From assembly GCA_033851955.1 (NCBI GenBank), contig JAWSVK010000016.1, forward strand, positions 1-64,000: 64,000 bases of DNA, given 5' to 3'. This document shows positions 17,255 to 25,832 of the stretch, in pieces (within the stretch, counting starts at the first letter, position 1; each line of letters opens with the position of its first letter). The translations under genes and the position numbers were made by a program. This DNA comes from Profundibacter sp033851955 (GTDB taxonomy: Bacteria > Pseudomonadota > Alphaproteobacteria > Rhodobacterales > Rhodobacteraceae). Under the pieces are notes generated by a model, which was not told where the DNA came from, made no database searches, and saw only the letters and a program-made list of their open reading frames with translations.

Positions 17255-18136
17255 TTAACCAATCGCTTCCATCACCGCTTCGCCCAGCCCTGCAGGGCTG
17301 TCGGCAACGATGATACCAGCTGAGCGCATGGCCTCGATTTTGCTTTCCGCGTCGCCCTTGCCGCCCGCGACGATTGCACCAGCGTGGCCCATACGACGGC
17401 CCGGAGGCGCTGTGCGGCCAGCGATGAAACCAGCGGTTGGCTTCCAACGGCCAGCCTTTTTCTCGTCAGCCAAGAATTGTGCGGCTTCTTCTTCGGCCGA
17501 GCCACCGATTTCACCAATCATAATGATGGATTGTGTCTCGGGATCAGCTAGGAACATTTCCAAGATGTCGATATGCTCGGTGCCTTTAATGGGGTCGCCG
17601 CCAATGCCGACAGCGGTGGATTGACCCAGCCCCATGTCGGTGGTTTGCTTAACAGCCTCATAGGTCAGCGTGCCGGAACGCGATACCACACCACAGGATC
17701 CACGTTGGTGGATGTGGCCGGGCATAATGCCGATTTTGCAGGCATCTGGGGTGATCACGCCGGGGCAATTTGGCCCGATCAGGCGAGAATTAGAGCCATT
17801 CAACGCGCGGTAAACTTTCATCATATCAAGCACCGGAATGCCTTCGGTGATACAAACGATCAGTTCCATCTCAGCGTCAATCGCCTCAAGAATTGAATCA
17901 GCAGCAAAGGGCGGCGGTACATAAATGACGGAGGCATTGGCACCCGTAATTTCGCGGGCTTCGTGCACCGAGTTGAACACGGGCAAATCAAGGTGGGACA
18001 TGCCCCCTTTACCGGGTGTTACGCCGCCAACCATTTTGGTGCCATACGCGATGGCTTGTTCGGAGTGAAAGGTGCCTTGCGAGCCGGTGAGACCCTGACA
18101 GATTACCTTGGTGTTTTCGTCTACGAGTATAGACAT
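17255..18136 (-). CDS. sucD: Succinyl-CoA synthetase alpha subunit
   Basis: The protein has 293 residues, the usual length. The CoA-binding Rossmann segment begins with CQGLTGSQGTFHSEQAI near residue 13. The phosphorylated active-site His is in RRMGHAGAIVAGGKGDA near residue 250, and NCPGVI is near residue 124. With SucC it converts succinyl-CoA to succinate with ATP/GTP formation. An AGGAG precedes the ATG. A lipoprotein gene separates it from sucC in this genome. Confidence 0.97.
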   Translation of the reverse strand: MSILVDENTKVICQGLTGSQGTFHSEQAIAYGTKMVGGVTPGKGGMSHLDLPVFNSVHEAREITGANASVIYVPPPFAADSILEAIDAEMELIVCITEGIPVLDMMKVYRALNGSNSRLIGPNCPGVITPDACKIGIMPGHIHQRGSCGVVSRSGTLTYEAVKQTTDMGLGQSTAVGIGGDPIKGTEHIDILEMFLADPETQSIIMIGEIGGSAEEEAAQFLADEKKAGRWKPTAGFIAGRTAPPGRRMGHAGAIVAGGKGDAESKIEAMRSAGIIVADSPAGLGEAVMEAIG

Positions 18137-18179
18137 ATTAGCATTTCTCCTGTTTGAACCAGCGCTAGAGCTGGCCGAA

Positions 18180-18704
18180 TTATTTTTGGAAAAGGGTCAG
18201 CATCGCGCCATTGCTTCCGGTTTTGGTAGAATTGATGATGAGGACTGTGCCTCTACTGGTTTTTAAGCTGATCTGGCCACCGCCGCGCTTGCCACCGATG
18301 CTCTTGGCACCAATTTTCGGGAGCAAAAGTATGGCCGCCTCTGCAGCTTGCTTTGCATTTGGTTGGCCGTTGTCAAAGCTGACAGCGCAAGCGCCAGGCA
18401 TATGCAGCACGTCGAGCGAATGGGTTTTGTGTTTAGCGGATGTAAGGTTTTTGGAGACATCAAGCCGGCTGTCGAGCTTTTCTGAAAACACGATGTTTTT
18501 GTCCCGCTTTATAGCTCGAATGGCGCCCGTTTTGCTTCCACCAGTTTTGAAACAGACATTCATAAAGATCGTAGTGGCTAATGCCGAGCTGGCCATGGCG
18601 CGGCCAGAGCTGTCGTGTGTACGTGGTCCCGGAGGAGTTCCACAAGCGGCAACTGCAAGCATGGACAACGTTAACAAAGCTGGTTTCAGTGAGTTTAGTG
18701 ACAT
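18180..18704 (-). CDS. Putative lipoprotein, uncharacterised
   Basis: The protein has 174 residues. The N-terminus has a basic start, a hydrophobic core and a lipobox ending LAVAAC at about residue 21, followed by GTPPGP, indicating lipid attachment at the membrane. The mature part is Lys/Ser-rich with one later Cys pair (VCFKTGG; GACAVSF). I recognise no domain. It lies between sucC (98 bp upstream) and sucD (43 bp downstream) on the same strand and is probably cotranscribed with them. It resembles in kind, not in sequence, the small lipoprotein lodged between sdhA and sdhB. Confidence 0.7.
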   Translation of the reverse strand: MSLNSLKPALLTLSMLAVAACGTPPGPRTHDSSGRAMASSALATTIFMNVCFKTGGSKTGAIRAIKRDKNIVFSEKLDSRLDVSKNLTSAKHKTHSLDVLHMPGACAVSFDNGQPNAKQAAEAAILLLPKIGAKSIGGKRGGGQISLKTSRGTVLIINSTKTGSNGAMLTLFQK

Positions 18705-18802
18705 TACGTATTCCTAGCTACTCTTTGTTGACGGGAAACGGCACTGCTCTGCACGAGGAAAATTGTGACAGGGCAGGCCGCTTATAATTTTGGACACTTG
18801 GA

Positions 18803-19999
18803 TCAACTACCCTTGACCGCCGCCACAATCTTCTCGGCAGCATCAGACAGGTTGTCCGCTGCAATCACGTCCAGACCGGAGTTGTTGATGATCGCTTTGC
18901 CTTCTTCAACTTTGGTGCCCTCAAGGCGCACAACCAGTGGCACTTTTAGGCCGACTTGCTTCACAGCTGAAACCACACCCTCGGCGATCACATCGCAGCG
19001 CATGATACCGCCAAAGATGTTGACCAAGATGCCCTTGACGTTGGGATCAGAAGTGATGATTTTGAACGCCTCAGTGACCTTTTCAGTGGTCGCGCCGCCG
19101 CCGACGTCCAAGAAGTTGGCAGGCGAGGAGCCGTAAAGCTTGATGATGTCCATTGTTGCCATCGCTAGTCCAGCGCCATTGACCATACAGCCAATTTCGC
19201 CGTCCAGCGCGATGTAGTTCAGATCAAACTTGGAGGCTGCCAATTCTTTGGCGTCTTCTTCGGTTTCATCACGCAACGCTGCCACGTCAGGGTGGCGGTA
19301 AATGGCGTTGCCATCAAATGCCATTTTGGCGTCCAGACAAACCAGATCGCCGTCGTTGGTCACTACCAATGGGTTGATTTCCAGCATTTCGGCATCTTTG
19401 TCGGTGAACATCTTGTAAAGGATGCCCATCAGGCCAACGCATTGTTTGACTTGCTTGCCTTCCAGCCCCAGCGCGAATGCGATGCGGCGACCGTGAAAAC
19501 CTTGGTACCCTGTGGCCGTATCAACCGAGAACGACAGGATTTTCTCTGGCGTTGCAGCGGCGACTTCTTCGATGTCCATGCCGCCCTCGGTGGAGCAAAC
19601 GAAAGACACGCTGGATGTGGCGCGATCAACCAGTAAGGCCAGATAGAATTCCGACGCAATCGCGGCGCCATCCTCAATGTAGATGCGGTTGACTTGTTTG
19701 CCGGCAGGGCCAGTTTGATGGGTGACCAAAGTGCGGCCCAACATTTTTTTGGCCTCTTCGGCAGCCTCAGAGACTGATTTGGTGATGCGCACACCGCCAG
19801 CATCGCCAGCGTCAGCTTCTTTAAACGAGCCTTTGCCGCGGCCACCTGCGTGGATTTGTGCCTTGACGACCCAGACCGGACCATCCAGCGCACCCGCGGC
19901 TGTTTTGGCGTCTTCGGCCTTTAGAACGGCACGGCCTTCGGAAACGGGCGCGCCATAGGCGCGGAGAAGTTCTTTGGCTTGGTATTCATGAATGTTCAC
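18803..19999 (-). CDS. sucC: Succinyl-CoA synthetase beta subunit
   Basis: The protein has 398 residues. It starts with GTG at 19999, decided by the conserved N-terminus MNIHEYQAKELLRAYGAPV. An ATP-grasp domain follows, with WVVKAQIHAGGRGKG near residue 43. The C-terminal CoA-ligase part contains GAGLAMATMDIIK and NIFGGIMRCDVIAEG. It forms the nucleotide-binding half of succinyl-CoA synthetase with SucD. It is the first gene of the suc operon; two TGTGATCACA palindromes lie 109-139 bp upstream of the start. Confidence 0.97.
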   Translation of the reverse strand: MNIHEYQAKELLRAYGAPVSEGRAVLKAEDAKTAAGALDGPVWVVKAQIHAGGRGKGSFKEADAGDAGGVRITKSVSEAAEEAKKMLGRTLVTHQTGPAGKQVNRIYIEDGAAIASEFYLALLVDRATSSVSFVCSTEGGMDIEEVAAATPEKILSFSVDTATGYQGFHGRRIAFALGLEGKQVKQCVGLMGILYKMFTDKDAEMLEINPLVVTNDGDLVCLDAKMAFDGNAIYRHPDVAALRDETEEDAKELAASKFDLNYIALDGEIGCMVNGAGLAMATMDIIKLYGSSPANFLDVGGGATTEKVTEAFKIITSDPNVKGILVNIFGGIMRCDVIAEGVVSAVKQVGLKVPLVVRLEGTKVEEGKAIINNSGLDVIAADNLSDAAEKIVAAVKGS

Positions 20000-20107
20000 T
20001 GATCTGTCCCATCATTGTCTAATGTTCTTAGTCAGTATTCATGAAGTAAGGAGGTAAAGAAACGGTTTTTAACAGTTTGGGCGAATTTTGGCCGGATTAT
20101 TTGATTT

Positions 20108-20138
20108 TGTGATCACACATTTAACTAGTGTGATCACA
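20108..20138. promoter_or_regulatory. Tandem TGTGATCACA operators upstream of sucC
   Basis: Two perfect copies of TGTGATCACA occupy 20108-20117 and 20129-20138, with centres 21 bp apart, i.e. two helical turns on the same DNA face. They lie between sucC and the next upstream gene, in the only sizeable gap before the suc operon. The same motif is at the GntR gene and the sdhC promoter. Binding by the GntR/FCD protein at 6840-7490 is inferred. Confidence 0.7.
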
Positions 20139-20172
20139 AAGCGCTAATTTGATTCGTTTTGTGGGCTTGGGA

Positions 20173-21369
20173 TCAGTTGAACAAGAACGAAAACATCATC
20201 ATATCGCTGCCCGTCAGCTCTTCGAACTGGTTGATGCTGTCGCGGGTGATGACGGGGCCGCGTTCCAAGTAGGGCAGCAACCCGTGGCCCTGTATCCAAG
20301 TGACAAGATCAAAGATCGGCGGGTCAGTGAGCAGCTTTTGCATGTTCACGCCACCAGATCCGCTTAGCCGCCAATAGGGGATCAGCAAATCGCCATTCAA
20401 CACGGCTTCGACATCATCCAGAACACCCTGCCACGCCATGCCCGTCGCTGGGTGCAACTCGAACCCAAGTGCGGCGGTCTGGCTAGGGTTCGGAATCCAT
20501 TCGTTGAGATTGTCAGTTTCAGCCTCGATCCCAGCCCAGAACGTCTTGTTTTCGGCGATCATGTTCAGCAGATGCGCGTGGGCGGCACGGGTGCGGGTGG
20601 CGTCCGGTTGTTGGTTCAACGCGCCATAGGCCATGGCAAATTGATCGATCCATTGGGTCTCGTTTGTGCTGATAAAGACCGAACGCTCCAAGGGGCCACC
20701 ACGTATGTCATCCATTTTTTGAACGGCATTCATCACCGAGGAAATAGCCTCGGTTGGGTCAAAGGCGACCACCAGTTCGCCCGCGGCCGACAACAAGTGA
20801 GTGTAAGCCGTCAACCATGCCACGTCAGGGGTGTCAAAACGAATGTCCATCGGTGGCAGACCTTCGGCGTCGCCCAGATCAGGACTGCCCATCAGGGTCA
20901 TTGCCCCGACCTCGACGATCCCTTCGCCCAGATCGCGTTTGTTGTTCATGTTGATGTCGAACCACAGATCCCCAAGATTGACGTTCAGCGCCACATCCGC
21001 CCCTTCAGGGATTTGGGCAAGGGCCGCACGGCTGGCGTCCATATCGCTGAGCAATTCGGTGAACAGCCCAGTGACCAAGTTTGGTTTAAAGGGCTTGGCG
21101 GATGGATTGGACGGCACGGGCAAGCGCATCACGGGAATATCGAGATCATCTAGCGCTGCATTGTGTTCCCAACGGACCTGAAGGGTTTTCTCAACCCCGC
21201 GCAAAAAGTGCAGAGCGCCAAGCGCAAATTGATCGGATGGGGATTTGTCCGGCAGGGCGGTGAAGCTTTCCACGGCCTGCGCCAAGCTGTCTGTGTTAAG
21301 TTCGGCGCTGGATTGCGCAAAGGCGGGGGCGGTTATGAGGGCGGTTAAAAGCGAGAGCGCTAAACGCAT
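20173..21369 (-). CDS. Secreted protein with an EF-hand-like loop, uncharacterised
   Basis: The protein has 398 residues from the ATG at 21369, which has AGGAG eight bases upstream; the upstream frame extension is ignored. It has a clear signal peptide (MRLALSLLTALITAPAFAQ). In the middle, DINMNNKRDLGE fits a DxNxNxxxDxxE calcium-binding loop. The rest is a helical, tetratricopeptide-like sequence without a family I can name. It is located between mdh and the suc operon, with the mdh terminator just before it, so it is probably transcribed separately and reads towards the sucC promoter. Confidence 0.72.
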   Translation of the reverse strand: MRLALSLLTALITAPAFAQSSAELNTDSLAQAVESFTALPDKSPSDQFALGALHFLRGVEKTLQVRWEHNAALDDLDIPVMRLPVPSNPSAKPFKPNLVTGLFTELLSDMDASRAALAQIPEGADVALNVNLGDLWFDINMNNKRDLGEGIVEVGAMTLMGSPDLGDAEGLPPMDIRFDTPDVAWLTAYTHLLSAAGELVVAFDPTEAISSVMNAVQKMDDIRGGPLERSVFISTNETQWIDQFAMAYGALNQQPDATRTRAAHAHLLNMIAENKTFWAGIEAETDNLNEWIPNPSQTAALGFELHPATGMAWQGVLDDVEAVLNGDLLIPYWRLSGSGGVNMQKLLTDPPIFDLVTWIQGHGLLPYLERGPVITRDSINQFEELTGSDMMMFSFLFN

Positions 21370-21392
21370 GGAATTACTCCTGATAAAGCAAA

Positions 21393-21418
21393 AGGCACCC
21401 CACAAGAATGGGATGCCT
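21393..21418 (-). terminator. Rho-independent terminator of mdh
   Basis: On the minus strand AGGCATCCC and GGGTGCCT-type arms (21393-21401 with 21410-21418, one G-T pair) form a 9-bp stem, followed by TTTTGCTTTATC. It lies 27 bp past the mdh stop codon and just before the next gene's start. Confidence 0.7.
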
Positions 21419-21445
21419 AATGCTGTATTGCAAGTCAGGAAATTC

Positions 21446-22408
21446 TTAGCCGAGCGAAGGATCGATCGCTTTACACGCGTCAACCAGACCTTTGACCGCA
21501 CCAACTGAGCTGTCGAACATTTTTTGCTCATCTTTGGACAGTTGGATGTCGATCACACGCTCAATGCCGCCTGCACCAATCACGGTTGGTACACCAACGT
21601 AAAAACCATCAAGGCCAAGAGCACCGTCAACGTAGGCTGCACATGGCAACACGCGCTTCTGGTCTTTCAGATAGGCCTCGGCCATTTCGATTGCAGAAGT
21701 GGCTGGCGCATAGAAGGCAGAGCCGGTTTTCAGCAAGCCGACGATTTCAGCGCCGCCGTCACGGGTGCGTTGAACGATCGCGTCCATTTTGTCCTGTGTG
21801 GTCCAACCCATTTTCACGAGGTCTGGCAAAGGGATGCCGCCAACGGTGGAGTAACGGGTCAATGGAACCATTGTGTCACCGTGGCCGCCCAGAACGAAGG
21901 CAGAAACGTCGCGCATAGAAACGCCGAATTCCAGCGATAGGAAATGACGAAAACGGGCGGAGTCCAAAACCCCTGCCATGCCGCAAACCATGTTATGAGG
22001 CAGGCCAGAAAATTCGCGCAGTGCCCAAACCATGGCGTCCAGCGGGTTGGTGATGCAGATCACGAAGGCGTTTGGCGCGTGTTTGGCGATACCTTCACCA
22101 ACAGATTTCATAACTTTCAGATTGATGCCCAGCAGATCGTCGCGGCTCATACCGGGTTTGCGGGCAACACCAGCTGTGACGATACATACGTCAGCGCCAG
22201 CGATGTCGGCGTAGTCCGTGGTGCCTGTCATCGTGGCATCAAAGCCTTCTGCGGGTCCCGCTTCGGCGATGTCGAGTGATTTGCCTTGAGGGATGCCGTC
22301 GGCGATGTCGAACATGACGACGTCGCCGAGTTCTTTCATAGCAGCCAAGTGGGCGAGTGTGCCGCCGATTTGTCCAGCACCGATAAGGGCGATTTTTGCT
22401 CTAGCCAT
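21446..22408 (-). CDS. mdh: Malate dehydrogenase (NAD-dependent, LDH-like)
   Basis: The protein has 320 residues, typical of alphaproteobacterial Mdh. The NAD-binding motif IALIGAGQIGGTLAHL is at the N-terminus, with an acidic residue (FDIAD) after the second strand selecting NAD+. The substrate-binding Arg region VARKPGMSRDDLL and the catalytic His in LGGHGDTMVPL (about residue 175) are present. It oxidises malate to oxaloacetate in the TCA cycle. No TGTGATCACA motif is visible upstream, so it may not share the control of sucC and sdhC. Confidence 0.97.
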   Translation of the reverse strand: MARAKIALIGAGQIGGTLAHLAAMKELGDVVMFDIADGIPQGKSLDIAEAGPAEGFDATMTGTTDYADIAGADVCIVTAGVARKPGMSRDDLLGINLKVMKSVGEGIAKHAPNAFVICITNPLDAMVWALREFSGLPHNMVCGMAGVLDSARFRHFLSLEFGVSMRDVSAFVLGGHGDTMVPLTRYSTVGGIPLPDLVKMGWTTQDKMDAIVQRTRDGGAEIVGLLKTGSAFYAPATSAIEMAEAYLKDQKRVLPCAAYVDGALGLDGFYVGVPTVIGAGGIERVIDIQLSKDEQKMFDSSVGAVKGLVDACKAIDPSLG

Positions 22409-22576
22409 TGTGTGATCTCCTGATCCGATAATTTCGCTGTTTGCCTATCTATTCCTGAACGTGCGTGCAAGGCATTTGAACAGGCAATCGAGGCAAGGTC
22501 AATTCGGGGAGCGTAAATGTGAGCGTTATCATGGACACCTGCGTGCAAATTGCAGGTGCCCCAAAGTCGTCAATTT

Positions 22577-22894
22577 TTAAGCGTCAGTTTCGCTTTCGGG
22601 GATCAGTCGCTCCGCCAGTTCCTCAAAGGCTTGGCCAGAGGCCACAAGACAGGTTTGCCCATTGGACGTGGTTACTGTGATGGTCCATGTGCCGGTTTCA
22701 TCCGAGGCGAAAACCTCGATCACAGCGTTGTTGGCCGCCAGCCCCATGCTTTGGCGGGTCTCGCCATATGCTGTGGTCAATCGGTTGACGACGGCTTCAC
22801 GCGGAGCACAGTTTGCGCCTTGGCTATAAGCGAACTGAGTGCTGAGCAAGATTGCGCCAATGCCCAGCGATAATGTTAGCAATTTATTGTTCAT
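22577..22894 (-). CDS. Small secreted protein, uncharacterised
   Basis: The protein has 105 residues, with a good ribosome-binding site (GAGGAAAGG). A signal peptide (MNNKLLTLSLGIGAILLSTQFAYSQ in outline) is followed by a mature domain of about 80 residues with two Cys (NCAPRE; GQTCLV) that may form a periplasmic disulfide. No family is recognised beyond a conserved-looking beta-rich core (WTITVTTSNGQTCLVASG). It is divergent from mcl2, with a 296-bp gap that carries palindromes. Confidence 0.7.
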   Translation of the reverse strand: MNNKLLTLSLGIGAILLSTQFAYSQGANCAPREAVVNRLTTAYGETRQSMGLAANNAVIEVFASDETGTWTITVTTSNGQTCLVASGQAFEELAERLIPESETDA

Positions 22895-22980
22895 GTCTTT
22901 TACCTTTCCTCGAATGGCCCTCCTTTTGTTTGTTCAGTCTGCCGTGAGAACACCCAAGAAATGGTTAATTTCGGGGACGT

Positions 22981-22993
22981 ATTGGTTACCAAT
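22981..22993. promoter_or_regulatory. Palindrome ATTGGTTACCAAT upstream of mcl2
   Basis: A perfect 13-bp palindrome with a single central base lies in the divergent gap between the 105-residue secreted protein and mcl2, about 200 bp before mcl2. It has the shape of a dimeric regulator site; the regulator is unknown. Confidence 0.35.
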
Positions 22994-23021
22994 AAGTTAA
23001 CGATGTTCTCTGGGATTGCGC

Positions 23022-23075
23022 TGTGCTGCGCACATCGCCCCAAGCGTTTTGCCCCTTCGGGCCAAAACGCTTGGG
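23022..23075. repeat. Two adjacent hairpins (REP-like) in the mcl2 upstream region
   Basis: TGTGC-TGC-GCACA at 23022-23034 is directly followed by a long hairpin at 23039-23075 whose arms CCCAAGCGTTTT and AAAACGCTTGGG pair perfectly over 12 bp, with an inner GCCC-CTTC-GGGC. Both flanking genes point away, so it is not an ordinary terminator. A repetitive extragenic palindrome or a 5' leader structure is likely. The remaining gap to 23190 shows no gene. Confidence 0.6.
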
Positions 23076-23190
23076 TCACTTCTGCAAAGACTTTTGTGCA
23101 AAAAAGAAACGGAGAAATGGGCAATAAGGTCTTGCGAAATGGTGCGGAAATGATGCTTTCTGCGCAAGATTATTACCAAGAGGCAGAATC

Positions 23191-24036
23191 ATGGATCAGA
23201 ACGCACGTCCCTTTAGGTCAGTATTGTACATCCCCGCATCTAAGGAGCGTGCGCTTGAAAAAGCTCGTAACCTGTCTGTGGATGCAATCATTTTTGATAT
23301 GGAAGACGCTGTGGCGGCCGAAGAAAAAGCCGCCGCGCGCAGCATGCTGGCCCAAGCGCTGACGCAAGACTACGGCGCGCGGTTCAAGATTGTACGCATC
23401 AATGCTCTGGACACCGAATGGGGGGCAGCGGATGCCGCTGTGGTGAGCGGGGCCGACGCGGTTTTACTGCCCAAGGTGAATTGTGCCGCAGATATTGACG
23501 CCTTGGCGAAATTGGTCGGTGACATGCCCATTTGGGCCATGATGGAGACGCCGCAGGGAATTTTGAATGCTGCCGAGATTGCCGCGCACTCGCAATTAGC
23601 TGGGATGGTGATGGGCACCAATGACCTAGAGAAAGACCTAAGGAGTCGTTTTCGCGCCGACCGGCTGCCCATGATGACGAGCCTGCAGATGTGTTTGTTG
23701 GCTGCCCGCAGTCACGGGGTGATCGCGATTGACGGGGTCTATAATGCCTATAAGGACGAAGACGGGTTGCTGATTGAGTGCGAACAAGGCCGGGATTTGG
23801 GCTTTGACGGGAAAACCTTGATCCATCCGGCTCAGGTGGCGGTGACCAACGCGGCCTTTGCCCCAAGTGAGGCGGAAGTGGTTCTAGCGCGCCGCCAAAT
23901 CGAGGCGTTTGAGAAGGCCGAGTCCGAGGGGCTGGGCGTGGCCGTGGTGGATGGCAAAATTGTTGAAAACCTGCATATTGTGACGGCGAGACAAACATTA
24001 GCCAAGGCTGATATGATTTCTTCATTGGAGGGATAG
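23191..24036 (+). CDS. mcl2: CitE-like malyl-CoA thioesterase/lyase (Mcl2 type)
   Basis: The protein has 281 residues. It has the CitE/HpcH fold: RSVLYIPASKERALEKA at the start, DMEDAV near residue 36 for metal binding, VRINALDTEW, and PKVNCAADID. The C-terminal block FDGKTLIHPAQV is conserved in malyl-CoA lyases. Length (281 versus about 318 for Mcl1) and genomic position next to mesaconyl-CoA hydratase and mdh point to (S)-malyl-CoA thioesterase Mcl2 of the ethylmalonyl-CoA pathway, as described in Rhodobacter sphaeroides. A lyase activity cannot be excluded from sequence. It leads a four-gene unit ending in mch, with 2 bp before nnrU. Confidence 0.8.
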   Translation: MDQNARPFRSVLYIPASKERALEKARNLSVDAIIFDMEDAVAAEEKAAARSMLAQALTQDYGARFKIVRINALDTEWGAADAAVVSGADAVLLPKVNCAADIDALAKLVGDMPIWAMMETPQGILNAAEIAAHSQLAGMVMGTNDLEKDLRSRFRADRLPMMTSLQMCLLAARSHGVIAIDGVYNAYKDEDGLLIECEQGRDLGFDGKTLIHPAQVAVTNAAFAPSEAEVVLARRQIEAFEKAESEGLGVAVVDGKIVENLHIVTARQTLAKADMISSLEG

Positions 24037-24038
24037 AT

Positions 24039-24596
24039 ATGACGTTACTTATAGCAGGGGTCATTTTATGGGTGGCCGCACACTTCTTTAAGCGGATCAC
24101 GCCGGGCTTGCGGGCCTCGATGGGAGACAAAGGCAAAGGATTGGTGGCGGTGCTAACGCTGGCCTCCGTTGTGATGATGATTTTCGGCTACCGGATGGCC
24201 GACAGTTCGGCGGTTTACGCGCCGATGGCGGGCATGGGCCACGCCAACAACCTGTTGATGTTACTGTCGCTGTTTATGTTTGGGGCTGGATCATCACGCG
24301 GATGGGTTTCCTCAAAGGTGCGTCATCCGATGATGTGGGGCATGGTGATCTGGGCTACAGCGCATTTGCTGGTGAACGGCGACAGCGCCTCGATTGTGTT
24401 GTTCGGCGGGCTGGCGGCTTGGGCTTTGGCACAAATGGTATTGGCCAGTCGCGGCGATGGCCCGTGGGAGCGCCCTGAGGTTGGGCCGTTCTCAAAGGAT
24501 GCCAAAAACATGCTGATCGCACTGGTTTTGTATGCGTTAATCGCAGGGGTGCATATTTGGTTGGGCTATAGCCCGTTCCGAGGAACCTACGGATGA
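24039..24596 (+). CDS. nnrU: NnrU family membrane protein
   Basis: The protein has 185 residues and about five or six hydrophobic helices. Family-like features include VRHPMMWGMVIWATAHLLVNGD, with conserved His residues, in the middle. NnrU was named in denitrifiers, where it is needed for nitrite/nitric-oxide reductase expression or function; its biochemical role is unclear. It overlaps the following DUF1737 gene by 4 bp and follows mcl2 by 2 bp. It is thus cotranscribed with ethylmalonyl-CoA pathway genes and not with nitrogen-oxide genes. Confidence 0.85.
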   Translation: MTLLIAGVILWVAAHFFKRITPGLRASMGDKGKGLVAVLTLASVVMMIFGYRMADSSAVYAPMAGMGHANNLLMLLSLFMFGAGSSRGWVSSKVRHPMMWGMVIWATAHLLVNGDSASIVLFGGLAAWALAQMVLASRGDGPWERPEVGPFSKDAKNMLIALVLYALIAGVHIWLGYSPFRGTYG

Positions 24597-24796
24597 TGCT
24601 ATATCGACTACTGACCGAAGACGACACATCTGCATTCTGTCACAAAGTAAGCGAGGCCCTGAGCAAGGGGTGGGTGCTGCATGGCGGGCCAACTTACGCA
24701 TTCGATCACGCCAATGGGGTGATGCGTTGTGGCCAAGCGGTGACCAAAGAGGCGGATGTTGAATATACGCCTGATATGAAGCTGGGAGCACAATAA
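24593..24796 (+). CDS. DUF1737 small protein
   Basis: The protein has 67 residues. The sequence LYRLLTEDDTSAFCHKVSEA followed by LSKGWVLHGGP matches the short DUF1737 family, whose members are tiny cytoplasmic proteins often fused to or beside unrelated enzymes. It starts inside the end of nnrU (ATGA overlap) and its TAA directly abuts the mch ATG. It is therefore part of a tightly packed operon. Its role is unknown. Confidence 0.8.
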   Translation: MMLYRLLTEDDTSAFCHKVSEALSKGWVLHGGPTYAFDHANGVMRCGQAVTKEADVEYTPDMKLGAQ

Positions 24797-25825
24797 ATGA
24801 GCAAGACCACTGCAGGGCGATTTTTTGAAGACTATCGGCTGAATGAAGTGATCGAACACGCGGTGCCGCGCACTGTGTCCGGCGGCGAGCGGGCGATGTA
24901 CCACGCGATGTATCCGGCACGCCATGCGCTGGCCTCGTCAGATGAATTTGCCCGCAACAGTGGGCTGGCGGCGTCCCCGATGGACGATCTGATCACATTC
25001 CATGTGGTGTTTGGCAAAACCGTGCCAGATATTTCGCTGAACGCGGTGGCGAATTTGGGCTATGCCGAGGCCCGCTGGATGAAACCGGTCTATGCCGGTG
25101 ACACGTTGCGATCTTCCAGTCAGGTGATTGGGTTGAAACAAAACTCCAGCGGTAAGAACGGCGTTGTCTGGGTGCGCACCACAGGCACCAACCAGCACGA
25201 CGAAGCGGTATTGGAATACGTGCGTTGGGTGATGGTCAAGAAACGGGATCTGGACGCCGCGGCCCCTGCTGTAACGGTGCCCGATCTTGCCAAAGTTGTG
25301 GCGGCAGATCAGTTGCGCTTGCCAGAAGGGCTCGATTTCACGGGGTATGATTTCACCCAAGCCGGTGAAGCGCATCGGTTGGGCGACTACACCGTCGGCG
25401 AGCAAATCGACCATGTAGATGGCGTCACAATCGAAGAGGCCGAGCATATGATCGCGACCCGCCTGTGGCAAAACACTGCCAAGGTGCATTTTGACGCCAC
25501 AGCGCGGCCTGACGGCAAGCGGTTGATGTATGGCGGGCATATTATTTCACTGGCCCGCGCGCTGAGCTTTAATGGCTTGGCCAACGCGCAGATGATCGTC
25601 GGTATCAATGCAGGTGCCCATGCGAACCCATGCTTTGCAGGTGATACGGTGCGGGCATGGTCCGAAGTTTTGGACGTGGCCAAGACTGACGCACCTGGTG
25701 TTGGGTTGATCCGGTTGCGCACAGTGGCAACCAAAGGGGCTGCGTTTGAATTGCGTGGTGAAGACGGGAAATACTTGTCTGACGTATTGCTTGATCTGGA
25801 TTATTGGGCGGTTATGCCACTGTAA
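24797..25825 (+). CDS. mch: Mesaconyl-C1-CoA hydratase (2-methylfumaryl-CoA hydratase)
   Basis: The protein has 342 residues, matching the double hot-dog Mch of Rhodobacter sphaeroides (343). Two MaoC-like halves are seen: GRFFEDYRLNEVIEHAVPRT at the start, and a second half beginning around residue 190 with YTVGEQIDHVDGVTIEEAEH. The substrate region includes KVHFDATARPDGKRLMYGGH. It hydrates mesaconyl-CoA to beta-methylmalyl-CoA in the ethylmalonyl-CoA pathway for acetyl-CoA assimilation. Immediate linkage to mcl2 and proximity to sdh and mdh match the known Rhodobacter arrangement. Confidence 0.9.
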   Translation: MSKTTAGRFFEDYRLNEVIEHAVPRTVSGGERAMYHAMYPARHALASSDEFARNSGLAASPMDDLITFHVVFGKTVPDISLNAVANLGYAEARWMKPVYAGDTLRSSSQVIGLKQNSSGKNGVVWVRTTGTNQHDEAVLEYVRWVMVKKRDLDAAAPAVTVPDLAKVVAADQLRLPEGLDFTGYDFTQAGEAHRLGDYTVGEQIDHVDGVTIEEAEHMIATRLWQNTAKVHFDATARPDGKRLMYGGHIISLARALSFNGLANAQMIVGINAGAHANPCFAGDTVRAWSEVLDVAKTDAPGVGLIRLRTVATKGAAFELRGEDGKYLSDVLLDLDYWAVMPL

Positions 25826-25832
25826 GGCAGCG

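Noticed and set aside
17750..17762. GGTGATCACGC inside sucD resembling the GntR operator
   Set aside because: It lacks the outer T and A of the 10-bp palindrome and is explained by the coding sequence.
22961..23362. 133-residue plus-strand open frame overlapping mcl2
   Set aside because: It begins in the palindromic gap and runs out of frame into mcl2, with no family similarity.
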